A program made the translations under genes and the position numbers. Below are positions 10,996 through 23,194 of a stretch of DNA of 64,000 bases, piece after piece. Location of the stretch: positions 88,376,321-88,440,320 of the forward strand of contig NC_083341.1 in the NCBI RefSeq assembly GCF_019175385.1, in the 5' to 3' direction. The notes beneath the pieces were generated by a model. It ran no database searches. It was not told the origin of the DNA and saw only the letters and a list, made by a program, of their open reading frames with translations. Source of the DNA: Lycium barbarum. Lineage: Eukaryota; Streptophyta; Magnoliopsida; Solanales; Solanaceae. The first letter of the stretch is position 1; each line of letters begins with the position of its first letter.

Positions 10996-11765
10996 TGTCA
11001 CGCCCCGAACAATGGTCTAGGCGTGACACGACACCCGGTGCCTGACTGTCTATGACCGAGGGAACCCATGGCTGCTGAGTCTAACAGTTGTATCATGAAA
11101 GCATGCAAGATATAAAATGAACCAAGAGAATACTCTAACTCAAATATAATAGAGGATGCGGAAATAAATATTGTGAGGCAAAACCAACATAACTGAATAA
11201 AGACTGTGTCTATGAAACCTCTATGATCAAAATACTGTAAGAATAACTAAGTCAGGACAAGTCTCTGACATGCCTCAAGTACTAATGAACTAACTAATAC
11301 TCGAAAGCTGGAAATAGATGGGAAGCCCTGAATGAGAGGGGTTCGCCAACTAGCTAATGTATTCAAAGTACTAGAAGCTAAGCGGCTGCTGTATCCTCCT
11401 GAAAGTCAGACTCTGCACCGTGAAGTACAGGCCCATGCATAAGGACGTTAGTACATTTGAATTGTACAAGTATGATAAGCAACTGAAGCAATGATAAGGG
11501 ATATATGAAAATAAAGCATAATGAAACTGAATACTCATATCATGAGCTGATATGTATAGAAACCACCTGTGCAAATATCATATAACTATGGCCTCAGGCC
11601 CAATAAATAATGAGATCTCAAAGCTATGGCCTCAGGCCTAAAATAATTACACATGCATATGAATCATAACTATGGCCTTGGGCCCAATCAAACATGAAGC
11701 AACAGGTGTAAAACTGACTACTGACTCTTTATCATGATTGTCTGATATGATCCAATGATAGCACA
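10996..11765 (-). repeat. Partial 5' LTR of TE2
   Basis: It begins TGTCACGCCCCG on the plus strand (the LTR 3' end on the minus strand). Three copies of an ~50 bp unit with CTATGGCCTCAGGCCCA occur at 11588-11690. Sister LTRs are 2.5-2.9 kb, so this one is truncated. Its right end could be placed only roughly, where the sequence changes near 11.77 kb. Confidence 0.6.
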
Positions 11766-11838
11766 AAGATGCATTCGTGTAGAGTCTCGCTTATGAGTGT
11801 GTTGTGCACCATATTTATAATCGGGAGGCTGCGAAAGT
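11766..11838 (+). other. Fragment of chromovirus leader in opposite orientation
   Basis: GTGTAGAGTCTCG and GTGTGTTGTGCACCA match, in order, the post-PBS leader of TE10 (reverse complement of about 49628-49672) but on the plus strand. It therefore cannot belong to TE2 as it stands. I see no LTR or TSD; it is a rearrangement scrap between TE2 and TE3. Confidence 0.4.
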
Positions 11839-12142
11839 ACTTCCCGTCTTAAGAAAGATCTTTGTCAACCGAAATCTTCCCCCAAAACTTGTTTACATCT
11901 TCCTAACAACACCTTATGTGACCATAATTCAACACTGGGGAATTTTTTTTAAGGATCTCTCAAAATTTTCTATCTTGTCATCTTCTTTAAACCACAACCA
12001 ACTCAATTCCCATCCTCTTCTATACGTAGGGACCTCAGAATCAAGCGTATGCGTATTCAATTCTAGCCACTTTCGGTCATGGTGAAACCGTTACCCTTTC
12101 TATCTCTGAAACCTCGTGTTACCATAACTACAACACTGGGAC

Positions 12143-12171
12143 AAATTTTTTGAGGATCACTCAAAAAATTT
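12143..12171 (+). repeat. Perfect hairpin, 12 bp arms, TE3 3' UTR
   Basis: The arms AAATTTTTTGAG and CTCAAAAAATTT are exact reverse complements around a 5 nt loop (GATCA), preceded by CTGGGAC. A second hairpin with a different but again perfectly paired arm lies at 12234-12260. Confidence 0.85.
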
Positions 12172-12233
12172 CAACAACGCAACCCTCTAAATCTCCACCA
12201 AAACCATCTTTCGCCTTTCCATAACAGCGGGAC

Positions 12234-12260
12234 AAAATTTTGAGGACCTCTCAAAATTTT
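12234..12260 (+). repeat. Perfect hairpin, 11 bp arms, TE3 3' UTR
   Basis: The arms AAAATTTTGAG and CTCAAAATTTT pair around loop GACCT, preceded by GCGGGAC. Compared with 12143-12171, both arms differ in a compensating way. Confidence 0.85.
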
Positions 12261-12500
12261 ACAATCTCCTCATTCGAACTACATCGACCTGATTCTCTTA
12301 TAACCCGAGATATGTAGTCTACTAAATGACCAGGGTTCAGTCGAATTCATAATCAACCTCTCCAGCCCCAAAAGAATTACCTTGTTTCAGTTGTACTCTT
12401 TCCAAACCCAGTCTGATTTACTCATCGGGACAAAATTAGGTTTACGTCAACGTCTTCGCCCAAAGACTCTTTCATCATTCCTGGTCGAAGAGGGACAAGC

Positions 12501-15500
12501 TGTTGACACCCAATTTTTGCCCTCCTTTTTCATTTAATTAATTTCACTATGGTTCTTAGTCCTGAAAATTCCCCAAAATAAGTTTTGAATATTTTCGCTA
12601 ATTACCAGACTAATTTTTGAGATATTAATAAGATTATTTTTATCATTCCTTAAAAAATTACTAAACGTGATATTTTATAATTAAAATCACTCGAGAATAG
12701 TATTGATATTCCGATATCAATATCGGCGTTGGTATTTTTCCTTTGATCCTACTTATTTTTGTATCAATAATCTCTTACTCTATTTTAAAACTAAATACAT
12801 ATATCAAATTACTTGTATTGTAATTTTTATAGGTATACATTTTCTTGGAATTAATTAGGATACAAAAGCATATTTTAATTAATCGATTGAAGTAAAAAGG
12901 GATAGAAAATTAAATCATATGCCAACAATTTAGGCCAGTTCTTACCAAAGTCATCAGCCCAAATAAATTAGCTCCCTCAAATAAAACCAGCCCAACTCCA
13001 TCTTTGACCTAACCCAACACCAACAAACTAAAGATCCCAATAGCTTGTTCCTCTATCTCATTTTCAATAACAAACTAAACCTAACCAGCAGCTCTAGTGA
13101 ACCAGAACCAAGTGACCCACTTATCTCTTCAACGTAAACATTGCAATATCCCACCAAATTTGCCTGCTGCTCACCTCTCACATCCGGTCACAAACTCTTC
13201 TCCTTTCTCACACTCCATCTCTGAAGCAGCAGGCTCCATGTGCGATTTCAGTAGATTTCATGGTAAGTCCCATCCCCATTTTCATCATCTTATCTGTTGA
13301 AAACATCTCCTAGAGATTTCCCCCCTTTTATTTTTCACAAGCTTTCCCCTCTCATAAAATTTCTATTGCTTTAAAACTTGGGGTTCTCAGAAAATTCCTT
13401 TTTTTTTTAAACTCGTTAAGTCTTTTGGTTATCAAAATCTTCTTTCAAGTTCTCGGCTAAGCAAAAACTACTTCAAGCGGATTCAAAGACTCGACGACGA
13501 CAATAGCCTCAGTTCGCTATCCCCAAGAAGGTAATCACACTCGTCTTCTCTTCGTCTTTAATTTCTTAGAAGTAAAATGTAGTCGTTGAGTTGTTTTTTC
13601 GTTTGTATCATCTCGACCTATTTAAATCTGTTTGTTGCTCCGTGTGCTCTGAATATGTGACGAAATGGTTAATACAAGCTATTACACTTAAAAAGAATGA
13701 CAATTTAGCTTGAAGAACATGTGAACAGTGATGTTGTCTTGCTCTAAATTAGTTTTTCTTTAATCTTGAGGGGCTGCTTCATCCTCTTTCTTGTTGAAAT
13801 TAGTATATAAAGATCGCTACGCAAGTTGCAACTTATAAAAGATCAATTCACCATTCCTTTAGAAGGAAACTAGTATTTGAATCATTATTTTGCGCGAATT
13901 TTGAAGTTTTATAACAACGGATAGTAAAAGGAGTTAGGAAGTAATGGGCTACTAAGATCGTGTCAAATCCTCTTCATGTTAAGCATGTAATATTTAAGTT
14001 CATCCTAAGTTTTAAGTAAGTTTATTTAATCTGGAAGTTTTGTTCTCATTGTTTAAGAATTAAGGCTACAGGATTTGGAAAGGTTTGAGTGAACTTAGCC
14101 ATCTCCATAGATACATAATCAGTTTGTTTTGGTTTTTGTGCATCTTGTATCTTGGCATACTGTTTGCAAACTTAAGCTTTAAGACTTAACATGAAGTCTA
14201 AACTGACTCTTCTTGTATTCACATTTGCTTTCCTCTCTGCTGGGAGAATGTTGTAGTATTTGTTCGATGGTAATCTGTTAAAAAGGAAAGGAGACGTGAT
14301 TCAGTTCAAAATTTTGTGCGTATATGTCATCTCTTTCTTTTACCATGTCCTTGAGACCTTCCTAACTTAAGATGACTCTTGTTTGTCGATTTTTTGAAGT
14401 TTTCCATAGTTAATTAAATACGCTTTATACGTTAGAAAGCTACATTTGTTCCGGAAAAGAAAGTTACTGTTTTTTTATATAAAAAAAGCTACTGTTTTTA
14501 ACTAAAAAGCTACTGTTTTCTGGTTAAAAAGTTACTATTTTGGTTGGAGAAAAAAGAGTTACTGTTTTGATTAGGGAAAAGTTACTTGTCTTGATTAAAG
14601 GAAAATTTACCGATTCGTGAAAATTAAATTCATCAAATATGTGTTTAACTTAGTCGCTTAGCTAATTTTCTGTTTTAGTTATTTGTTAAAATCTGGGATG
14701 TTCCTACATTTAGCGTAAATCACTATGACTGATAGAAGCTATGAATTTAAGAAAAAGAGGAAATCCACCGACTTGTGAGAATATGATATGAGCTTATATG
14801 TACATTTAGTATTTGTTTGTTTTCTCGTATGTGTGAATAAATGTCTAACGAGTTCTGCTTCATTTCTCCAAGTATTTTTTATGTATCATGTTAAAATGAC
14901 GAGGGAAGAAGTGTTGTATATTCCTATCTTTTCTATTTTTAGTTGAGATCCTTGAATTAGTTTAGTAATGTATTTGCAGAATCTAAAAACCTGTTTTTTA
15001 GTTTAAATATGCATGTGAACCTTTCCTTTTGGGTTATCAAATTGATTAAAACTGAGTATAGCTAATAAAGGTCCAGTTTGTTTGGTAAAAGGGGATAAAA
15101 AGAATAATAAAGAAGCTGTGGTTTATTCTTTTGGTGTGAAAATATACCAATAAGGTTCTCTGCCCAACTTGTTTTTGTTTTGGCAAATACGTACTTATAA
15201 TTTTTGGGTTTTAGAACTTGGAGCCACAAATGCTTTAAGAACTTGAAAGGATCTCTTTTCCTTCTCTGACGGTGTTGTTTCTTTTTGTACTGGTTTGCTA
15301 ATGGGATGATAAGTGTGTTGGCTTTTCTGATCACTCATATAGCATCATGGAAGTATTAGAGATTTGGGAAGCCGAACATAATTTATTTTGAACCTATTTT
15401 GAAGTGCCATAGCCTAGCATAACAATTAACTCTCATTTATTCACTGAAGTGTTTGGTTTGGTAAGAATTGTTTGAACTCATTTGGTTGCCTATAATGGTT

Positions 15501-17247
15501 CTGTAAGTAAGAGACGTACTACACATAAAGGTGTGAAAATTGTTGAGCTTTTAAATACTGTAGAGCTTAGGTTCGTCGCGTAATGCGCATAAGTTAGATC
15601 ATGGCGTGTTTGCTTTATTTTGAGACATTTACTTAAGTCGGGTTGATCTCTTTCCAAAGTTGGCTGAATATTTGGTGCTAAATCTAGTAAAATATTTGTT
15701 CTTGATGGCATGTTTTACTCATTAGATTTCGGCGTTATTAAGATCAATTAAGGGCATCACTAATCCTTATCTTTATCCTTTTTTCTATGAGGAACCTTGG
15801 GAGCATTAGGAGTTATGGCAATTCCGGATTCTACCCATATCAGAGAGCAGCCAGCAGCAGATTTATTTGCTCGTGTCTAGCCGTCCCCTACTTTCGCGTC
15901 TCAAGTCTCCGTTCTTCCTTTATTCAAAATTTTAAGCCTTCATATTGGTTCATATATACTGTTTATAATATTTGACTAACATTCTTGTGAATTTGTATTT
16001 TTGTAGTTTTGTTGTGAACTCGTAACTTGACTTAAGTATGTTAGATGCAAGAAAATCGGGATTTAAAAAAAAAAACGAAACCGGAGATTTCTTTTCAAAT
16101 AAAGGGTATTGCTAACAAATGTTTTTTTTCAAGTCTTTCAAACAAAAGTTTGGTGTAGCATATGCAACAGCTCACATGTGGATTTTCTGAATTAAGAAAA
16201 CGACCAGTTTTGAAGGATGAAAATGAGAATATAAGTGCGTATAAATCTGAGTAAAACAGAGGCTAAAAACAAGTTTTTTTGGAACTTTAACATATCTGGC
16301 CCAAGTCATGTTTTCGGATTCTTTTCGAAATTCTTTGGATAAGCTAATATGAGCAGGCCCAAATTCTGCAAGTTTAATACCAGGAAATCATATTAGGACC
16401 CAAGTATAGTGGTCCAAGTATTTTTCGAGAACTATAAGGTATATACTCAACTTTATATACAAAGATATTATTTTACGTGTATTCCTTTAATCATTTTTCT
16501 CGTCACATGCACATACATCTCGTATTAGTTATTTTCCTTTACCATGAGTATACCTATATACTATTTTCATAAACACGTATCATAAATATACTATCTTATT
16601 CTTATCAATTCCCTTAGTCATCTTTTCATCGTATGCATACATATAAGTATTATCATGTCATCAATAACTATTTTCAAGTAATCACCTAGGATATACATGT
16701 CACATGCATATTATTTTCTTATAAAAAATATACATCTCCTTATTTCATATTTACATATACTTTTCTTATATGAAATAAATATCATATATATTTTCCTCTA
16801 CATGCAGTATCATTAACTACTTTTTACAAATATGCATTTACTTACATAGTTATAATTGCTTTAAGACACCCCCCCCCCCCCCCCTCACGTTTTATACAAA
16901 TAGTTTTTTAAGTGAGTAGTTTCTTTTCCGCACTACTTTAAAAATATGTAATAATAAAATAAGAAATAGATTAAATAATCCCCCTCTAGTGTTAATTAAA
17001 CTAAGTTTAAAAACTGTCTTCGGATAGGCTTTGGGGGATGCTTAACACCTTCCCCTCGGGGTAAATAAAACCCTTACCTAGAATCTCGCAGGTTTCAAAG
17101 ACTAAAAAATGGAGTTTACATTTTTACAAATGGTTTCCTAATATTTCCTAAAATTAGGTGGCGACTTTGAAAATTTGCAAAACTAGAGGAAACATAGTCA
17201 TAAGTTATGAACTAGTTTTAATCCGTTAAAAATAGGGCATAACCCCA
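12501..17247 (+). repeat. 3' LTR of TE3 (Tat/Ogre-like, ~4.7 kb)
   Basis: It starts TGTTGACACCCAATTTTTGCC. Near its end are GATGCTTAACACC, ACCCTTACCTAGAATC and AATTAGGTGGCGAC, the same 3'-terminal block as TE1's LTR, and it ends about CATAACCCCA at 17247. Because 3' UTR precedes it, it is a 3' LTR. The next base starts RNase H codons of a different, older Tat element (TE4), so TE3 sits inside TE4. The right end is set by where TE4 coding sequence resumes. A donor-like AAGAAG|GTAATC lies at 13531. No gene is seen inside. Confidence 0.72.
16869..16884 (+). repeat. C16 homopolymer
   Basis: Sixteen consecutive C residues, preceded by ACA, inside the TE3 LTR. This is a likely site of length error in sequencing or assembly and a possible G4-forming tract on the minus strand. 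Confidence 0.9.
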
Positions 17248-17477
17248 TCTACTACTTGAGCAAATAGTTCACTGCCTGCGAGACAAGATATACGCTAGTG
17301 GAGAAAACCTGCTGTGCTTTAACTTGGGTTGCCCAGAAATTGATACGTTATTTGTCTTCCTGTACCACTTACCTCATATCCAAGATGGATCCATTAAGAT
17401 ATATCTTCCGTCAGCCCATGCCCGTAGGGAAGTTGGCCAAATGGCAAATGCTATTGAGCAAATTCGACATTGTATAC
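17248..17477 (+). pseudogene. TE4 RT-RNase H C-terminal segment
   Basis: The translation begins YYLSK (then a stop where Gln is usual) and continues FTACETRYTLVEKTCCALTW and DPLRYIFRQP to KFDIVY. This is the Ty3-type RNase H that removes RNA from the cDNA hybrid. It is cut off on the left by the TE3 LTR and on the right by solo LTR TE5, and the same reading continues at 19994. One stop at 17266-17268 and the lack of RT upstream make it a remnant. Confidence 0.8.
17473..17477 (+). repeat. Target-site duplication of TE5 (TATAC)
   Basis: TATAC directly precedes TGTTACACC and is repeated at 19989-19993 after TGACA. The RNase H reading frame crosses the duplication without loss. Confidence 0.95.
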
Positions 17478-17615
17478 TGTTACACCTCGGAAATTTTTCC
17501 GTACTTGTGTGATGAGTAGAACAATGAAGGACTTGAGTATATGGTGTTTTACTAAGTCGAGAATGGATAATTTTGCATTTTTGGAAATAATAAAGTTGCA
17601 GAATTTTTTTTCACC

Positions 17616-18050
17616 CAGTGGTCGTATATGGCACTATACGGCCCGTAAAGTGATTTACGGACCGTATACTGCAATCGTCTTTCATTACGTCAAAAATCTC
17701 AAGATTCTGTTAAGTGTTGAAATGGTTAAAGACGACCCAGTTTACAGCCCGTAAACTGGTTTACGGACCGTAAACCAGGTCGTAAACTGCCATGTCCCTC
17801 AGCCAAGACTTCCTGTAAATGGTGAAAATGATTAAAAACGACTTGGAGGACGGCCCGTAAACTGGTTTACGGACCGTAAACCTCAGTCGTAAAGTGCCAT
17901 GACACTCAGCCAAACCTTCTGTTCTTGAATTGCTTAAACACGATCATGGAAGACGGACCGTAAACCACAATACAGTCCGTAAACTGCAATTTACGACCAC
18001 TATTCACCCGACGAGAAATCATTAAACATCAGCTTTTGAGCTATTAAAAG
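17616..18050 (+). promoter_or_regulatory. TE5 promoter: ACGGNCCGT palindrome array plus TATA-like box
   Basis: About four ~115 bp repeats each carry palindromes such as TTTACGGACCGTAAA and ACGGCCCGT, ending near 17995. ATTAAAAG follows about 50 bp later at 18043-18050. The layout resembles an enhancer next to a core promoter. The same arrangement occurs in TE6 and TE9. Function is inferred. Confidence 0.5.
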
Positions 18051-18303
18051 GAACTTAGGCCTCATTTTATTTCATTCTTCATTCATACAACTCAAGAACA
18101 CTCTAGAACTCTCCAAATACTTCCTCCATAAGAATCCAAGAGAATCAAGGAAAAAGCTAAAGATCAACAACACAAAACCTATGAAATCAAGTGCAAGAAC
18201 ACATCAAGGGATCATCTAAGTCAAGTAATTCCCAAGAAGGTGAAACTAGGGTTTTGTTTAAGTGAAGAATTTCAACTCAAGGGTTGTTCAACCGCTATCC
18301 AAG

Positions 18304-18312
18304 GTAAGTTTC
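18304..18312 (+). promoter_or_regulatory. Splice-donor consensus in TE5 leader
   Basis: CCAAG|GTAAGTTTC matches the plant 5' splice-site consensus and lies about 253 bp after the TATA-like box. A second candidate, CCAAG|GTATGTGAGGCTA, begins at 18812. Confidence 0.45.
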
Positions 18313-19523
18313 ATGATCATTCTATGTTGTTTGAAGTATTGAAAAGCTTAGACACTTGAAATGTAGAAGAACATAGAAATGGACCATTATTGAGTGAATA
18401 GTGCCATAAATGAATGATAGTGGGATTGAATTATGAATGTTGAAGTGTTGTGAATACAAATACGTTATAAATGATGTTTATATCATGAAACAAGCGTTAA
18501 ACGCATGAAAATGCAAGGACGAGTCATAAGGCTCTAATTATGAGGGAAATTGGAGGAAAATGGTGGATTTTGCTAAATGTACGTAAACGACGATTGTTGA
18601 TTTCGATATTATGAGTAATGCTATGAATGTTGGGAGTTAATATAAAACATGGGAAAAATAGTATAAACAAGAGAAGCGCTGTCCGACTTCTCTTAGAATT
18701 AGCGACGCGTTCTTGTAGTTAGTATGCTAATGTTGATATGAATTCTTTATGAAGGTAACGACGCGATATTGAAGGAGAACGAGTGAGCGATATCTTAGCT
18801 AAACGACCAAGGTATGTGAGGCTAGTCCCTTCTTCCTGATGGCATGAATCTTGTAGCACGAAATTCCTATTCTCTTCATGAGTTCTTATAGTCCGAAAGG
18901 CTAAGAGTCTAACTCTTTAATGTCTATATAAGATGAGGAATACGATATGATGATGCTAGTATAATGACGATGTTAATTATCGCTTACACTCACCTTATGT
19001 ACTAGTTCCTTCAAGGTGAGGCAGAGTATCAATAGTTGTTCCATAATGGAATCGGGGGATCACGACCTTACGTCACCCCGATAGAATAAAGTTGATCTTG
19101 AGCCTTATGCATGTATTACAATGAGATAAGTATTTTATGATGAGTATATTATTATTATGAGCATTTTATGATAAGCATGACATGAGCATTTCACACCGTG
19201 CCTAGTTGGCCGGGCAGTCACCGCCAAGGCGGGCAGCTATACGGATACACCATGACCTTCGGGCATGGGCAGACACCACTAGTGGGCGGCATGAGATGGT
19301 ACCCCGGACGCGGGAGGCCTGGACGCGGGCTAATATTATTGATTATCACACCGTTCCGACATGGACGGGCAGCTTGCATATGATGCATATATGTTATGAG
19401 GATGAGTATGAGTAAGATGGCACGCATGATTTCCTTTATGATTATCAGACAGATCCAGATATTTCATGTTGATGTGATCACTATATTGTTGATGTTTTCT
19501 TTCATTGTTTATGCTTCTCATAC

Positions 19524-19544
19524 TCAGTACAACATTCGTACTGA
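19524..19544 (+). repeat. TCAGTAC/GTACTGA stem-loop
   Basis: Exact 7 bp arms around a 7 nt loop, followed by CATGCCCACAGGTAG about 25 bp on. The same stem-loop is found in six other LTRs of the window. Confidence 0.85.
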
Positions 19545-19993
19545 CGTCCTTTCTTCGGACGCTGTGTTCATGCCCACAGGTAGACAGAGAGGAGAGCTTG
19601 GCCCAGATCCTCAGTAGCAGTCAGCTGGTTGAAAGCACTCCATTGTCCGGAGGTGCTTAGGATTATCCTTTTGGTATATATATATATGTATATTTTGGGC
19701 ACGACGGAGTCTTGTTCCGTCCATGTATATACAGTATGTTAGTAGAGGCTCGTAGATACGCAGTGTGGGTTAGATGGTCTCACAAGACGTTTTCATATGC
19801 ATGTATATTATTTTGATGGCCGAAAGGCAATTGTATATAAAGTATTTATGTTTGCTTAATTATGATTTTCCTACAACTGGTATGTAAATTGATAAAAGAG
19901 TATTAAATGAGCAAGATAAGTAGTAGAGTGAGCGGTGCTCGGTAACTAGCTCCGGGTACCCGTCGTGGCCCCTACCTGGGTCGTGACATATAC

Positions 19994-20533
19994 ATAGCAC
20001 AAAAGGCCATTAAAGGACAAGCCTTAGCCGACCTGCTAGCTAAAAGTCCTGTGGATGAAGAGCTCGAACCCCTCAACACTCATTTCCCAGATGAAAGGTT
20101 ATTGGCCATAGAAGAGGAAGCAATGGAACTATATATAGGATGGAAGTTATTTTTTGATGGAGCAGTCAACTACAAAGGTTCTGGAATAGGAGCAGTTCGA
20201 ATATTAGAAAATGGACAACATTACCCAATGGCCACGAAGCCCAAGTTCCATTGTATCAATAACATGGTTGAATATGAGGCCTGCATTCTAGGCCTCAGAA
20301 TGGCACTGGATATGGACATCAATGAATTGCTGGTCATTAGAGATTCCGACCTACTAATTCATCAAGTACAAGGCGAATGGGCCACCAAAAACGAAAAGAT
20401 CTTGCCGTACGTAAACTTGGCACAAAGACTATGCAAGAAATTCAGAAAGATTGAGTTCCAACACACTCCAAGAGCTCAAAATGAGTTTGTTAACGCCTTG
20501 GCCATAATAGCATCAATGATCCAACATCCTTAA
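19994..20533 (+). pseudogene. TE4 archaeal-type RNase H (aRH)
   Basis: This second RNase H domain is a hallmark of the Tat lineage. Seen: KGQALADLLA (end of the first RNase H), then FFDGAVNYKGSGIGAV (catalytic D in DGA), MVEYEACILGL (E), IRDSDLLIHQV (D), and VNALAIIASM where the usual last D is N. A stop (TAA) at 20531-20533 separates it from the integrase. It continues the frame broken by TE5 at 17477. The catalytic loss plus the stop argue for a dead copy. Confidence 0.85.
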
Positions 20534-21835
20534 AGCAGTCACATCGACCCACTAAGGATAAGCTTGAAAGAAGAGCATGCCTATGGTTGCCACGCAGAAG
20601 CAGAGCCAGATGGCAAGCCATGGTACAGTGACATCAAAATATACTTGGAGAAACGGGAATACCCCGAAGGAGTTACAAGTGGACAAAAGAAGATCGTCAA
20701 AAGAATGGCAAATGGTTTCTTCCTGAACAAACAAGTGTTGTACAAACGAATGCTGGATTTGGGTCTGCTTCGATTTGTAGATGCCTGTGAAGACACAAAA
20801 CTTCTAGAGGAAGTACATGATGGTACATGTGGACCCCATATGAACGGATTTGTACTAGCAAAGAAGATTCTACGAGCTGGATATTATTGGATGACCATGG
20901 AAAGTGATTGCTGCAAATATGTGCAATGGTGCCATCAATGCCAAATCCACGGTGATCTAATCAAGGTTCCTCCGAGTGAGCTTAATACTATAAGCTCACC
21001 ATGGCCTTTCGTTTCCTGGGGAATGGACGTCGTTGGGCCCAATGAACCCTCTGCCGCAAACGGGCATATATTCATTTTAGTCGCCATTAACTACTTCACC
21101 AAATGTGTGGAAGCAACATCACACAAGTCAGTAACAAAGAAAGTGGTAGCCAATTTCATGAGAAACACTATCATATGCCGATTTGGCATACTCGAGTCCA
21201 TCATAACTGAAAATGAGACCAATCTGAATAGCCATCTGCTGAAGGATATCTGTGAGCAATTCAAGGTCACTCACCGAAACTCGACAGCCTACCGGCCACA
21301 AATGAACGGAGCTGTAGAAGTAGCAAATAAGAATATCAAGAGGATATTGAGGAAAATGACAGACAATTACAACGGTGGGTCAAACAGTTTCCCTATGCTT
21401 TACTGGGATACCATACCACGGCCAGAAATTCAACAGGAGCAACTCCATACCTACTGGTCTATGGTACTGAAGCAATTATACCTGCTGAGGTCGAGATACC
21501 TTCCTTAAGGATCAACAAGAAGCAGAATTAGACAACACTAAGTGGGTCCGAGCTCGATATGAGAAACTGGCTTTAATTGATGAGAAAAGGATGGTTGCCG
21601 TGTGCCACGGTGAACTATACTGACGAAGGATAGCAAAATCCTTCAACAAACGAGCCAGGACTCGACTTTCCCAAATTGGGAAGTTGGTGCTCAAAAGGAT
21701 TTTCCCGCACCAAGATTAATACAAAGGGAAATTTTCTCCCAACTGGCAAGGCCCTTATGTGGTCCACAAAGCACTCTCCAGAGAAGCGTAGTATTGGCCG
21801 AAATGGACGGATAAGAGTGACCAAAGCCAATCAAT
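20534..21835 (+). pseudogene. TE4 integrase (frameshifted)
   Basis: An H2C2 zinc finger (GPHMNGF to CHQCQIHGD, about 20830-20950) precedes the catalytic core: WGMDVVGP (first D), IITENETN where the second catalytic D is replaced by E, and NGAVEVANKNIK (third acidic residue present). The main frame runs 20564-21508. Homology continues in other frames past 21508 (DEKRMVAVCHGELY, NWQGPYVVHKALS) with stops, to about 21.83 kb. The enzyme would insert cDNA into the host genome. The D-to-E change and the frameshifts make it non-functional. Confidence 0.85.
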
Positions 21836-22331
21836 TCAAATGCAATCAAGCGCTACTATGCATGAAGAGAAGTTGTTCAGTCTGTAATAATACTTTTGCT
21901 TGTAATTGTTATGTTGTTTGCTTGTATTAGCTATTCCTTTTTGCTTGTAATCATTTTGCAATAGATAGGAAAACAAAACAAATTTGTAATATGAACTACG
22001 CAATGACCTGACTTCCCCATAGTGGGATACGTAGGCAGTCCATTTGGGACCCAGTCGCAATATTAGTAAAATCCAAAAACTCATTTACTTTTAGTTCGAA
22101 CTAAGTTCGACCTGATTCCTACTGCGACAAGATATGTAGGCGCTCTTTGAGCTAGATCGCACCAAAAGAAAAACCCAAGAAATCCCTAAAAAGCCTCAGA
22201 GATAGGACTTCACGAAGGATGCAAGTATTGCCTCATGCCCAACTAGAGTAGAATTTTTTAGAAGATCTCAAAAATTTGCGCCATCAATCCATTACAAAGA
22301 GTCAGCCAACCCAGAATTTTAAACTAGGGCA

Positions 22332-22358
22332 GAAATTTTGAGAAGATCTCAAAATTTC
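22332..22358 (+). repeat. Perfect hairpin, 12 bp arms, TE4 3' UTR
   Basis: The arms GAAATTTTGAGA and TCTCAAAATTTC are exact reverse complements around a 3 nt loop (AGA), preceded by CTAGGGCA. Confidence 0.87.
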
Positions 22359-22465
22359 TCATTTATTCAATACTGTAAACTGGGGTAGAAATTTTAAGGT
22401 CCCCTCAAACCGCAACTCGGAAGATTTGACACGAGAGTTCGTCCATCAAGATTTAAATTGGGGCA

Positions 22466-22494
22466 GAATTTTTGAGAAAAGGTCTCAAAAATTC
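22466..22494 (+). repeat. Perfect hairpin, 12 bp arms, TE4 3' UTR
   Basis: The arms GAATTTTTGAGA and TCTCAAAAATTC pair around loop AAAGG, preceded by TTGGGGCA. The arm differs from the 22332 copy at one position on each side, and pairing is kept. Confidence 0.87.
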
Positions 22495-22904
22495 CGCACG
22501 AAGAAGCAAAGAACCCCAGTCACAGAAGAAGGGATATCCCTCATTCAAAGCACATGTCATGACAATTAACCTTACAACTTTCAAAACAACGCATTTATTT
22601 CCCTACAAATCAGATATCTTTATGGTAATTTACAAAAATGATTTTCTACATAATGAAATAAATTCACCTTTCAAATATCGGAGCCGAAGGGGTTTCGAGT
22701 CCAGAAAGCCGAAGATGCGATAGCTCCGGCAACACAAATCAACTTTAAATAGGAAAAAACTAACTCATTTCTGATGCGGGTCCGCAGGACGTCGAAAGAC
22801 GATCCTTTTTCTAACTTTTCTTCATGTGCAGGAAATGGTTCGCCAAAGAAGGTCAAGACTGTTGCTGAGATCAGATTTTCAGAAAAAAATCCAGTCACAA
22901 GGGT

Positions 22905-23060
22905 TATGAAGAGTTTAAATGCCACAAGGGAAAAATATCTAGCCACGAGGGCTGCAAAGGGATTGGTATGCCACAAAGGCAAATACCCAGCCACGAGGGC
23001 TATAAAAAGATTTGAATGCCACAAAGGGCAAACACCTGGCCATAAAGGCTCACAAAGGAC
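22905..23060 (+). repeat. ~50 bp tandem array, 3 copies
   Basis: Units of the form GCCACAAGGG...GCCACGAGGGCT, diverged by point changes. It lies within the TE4 3' UTR. Confidence 0.75.
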
Positions 23061-23194
23061 GAAAGGCTGTAAACAGAAAAATCTAAGACCAATGGGGTCG
23101 TAGTAAAACAACACGGCATACCTAACCAAGAGGTTCACTGCCGGCATAAAAGACGAAAGAAAGATGATTTAGCCGAAGGGGCTATATCAGTCAT

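Larger units (their letters stand above)
11839..12500 (+). other. 3' UTR of TE3 with hairpin repeats
   Basis: Non-coding. It contains at least three blocks of CTGGGRCA (or CTGGGGAA) followed by an inverted repeat, two of them with perfect 11-12 bp arms (12143-12171 and 12234-12260). It ends in a purine run (GAAGAGGGACAAGC) next to the LTR at 12501, which is a plausible polypurine tract. Confidence 0.65.
17478..19988 (+). mobile_element. TE5: solo LTR, family S, 2511 bp
   Basis: It begins TGTTACACCTCGG and ends GGGTCGTGACA, flanked by a perfect 5 bp duplication (TATAC), so it is a solo LTR left by LTR-LTR recombination. Sense-strand order: palindrome-rich block (17616-17995), TATA-like ATTAAAAG (18043-18050), leader, AAG|GTAAGT (18304), AAG|GTATGT (18812), GGCCGGGC repeats (19198-19330), stem-loop (19524-19544), CATGCCCACAGGTAG, end. 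The shared motifs tie it to the chromovirus LTRs in this window; no coding part survives to prove the lineage. Confidence 0.93.
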
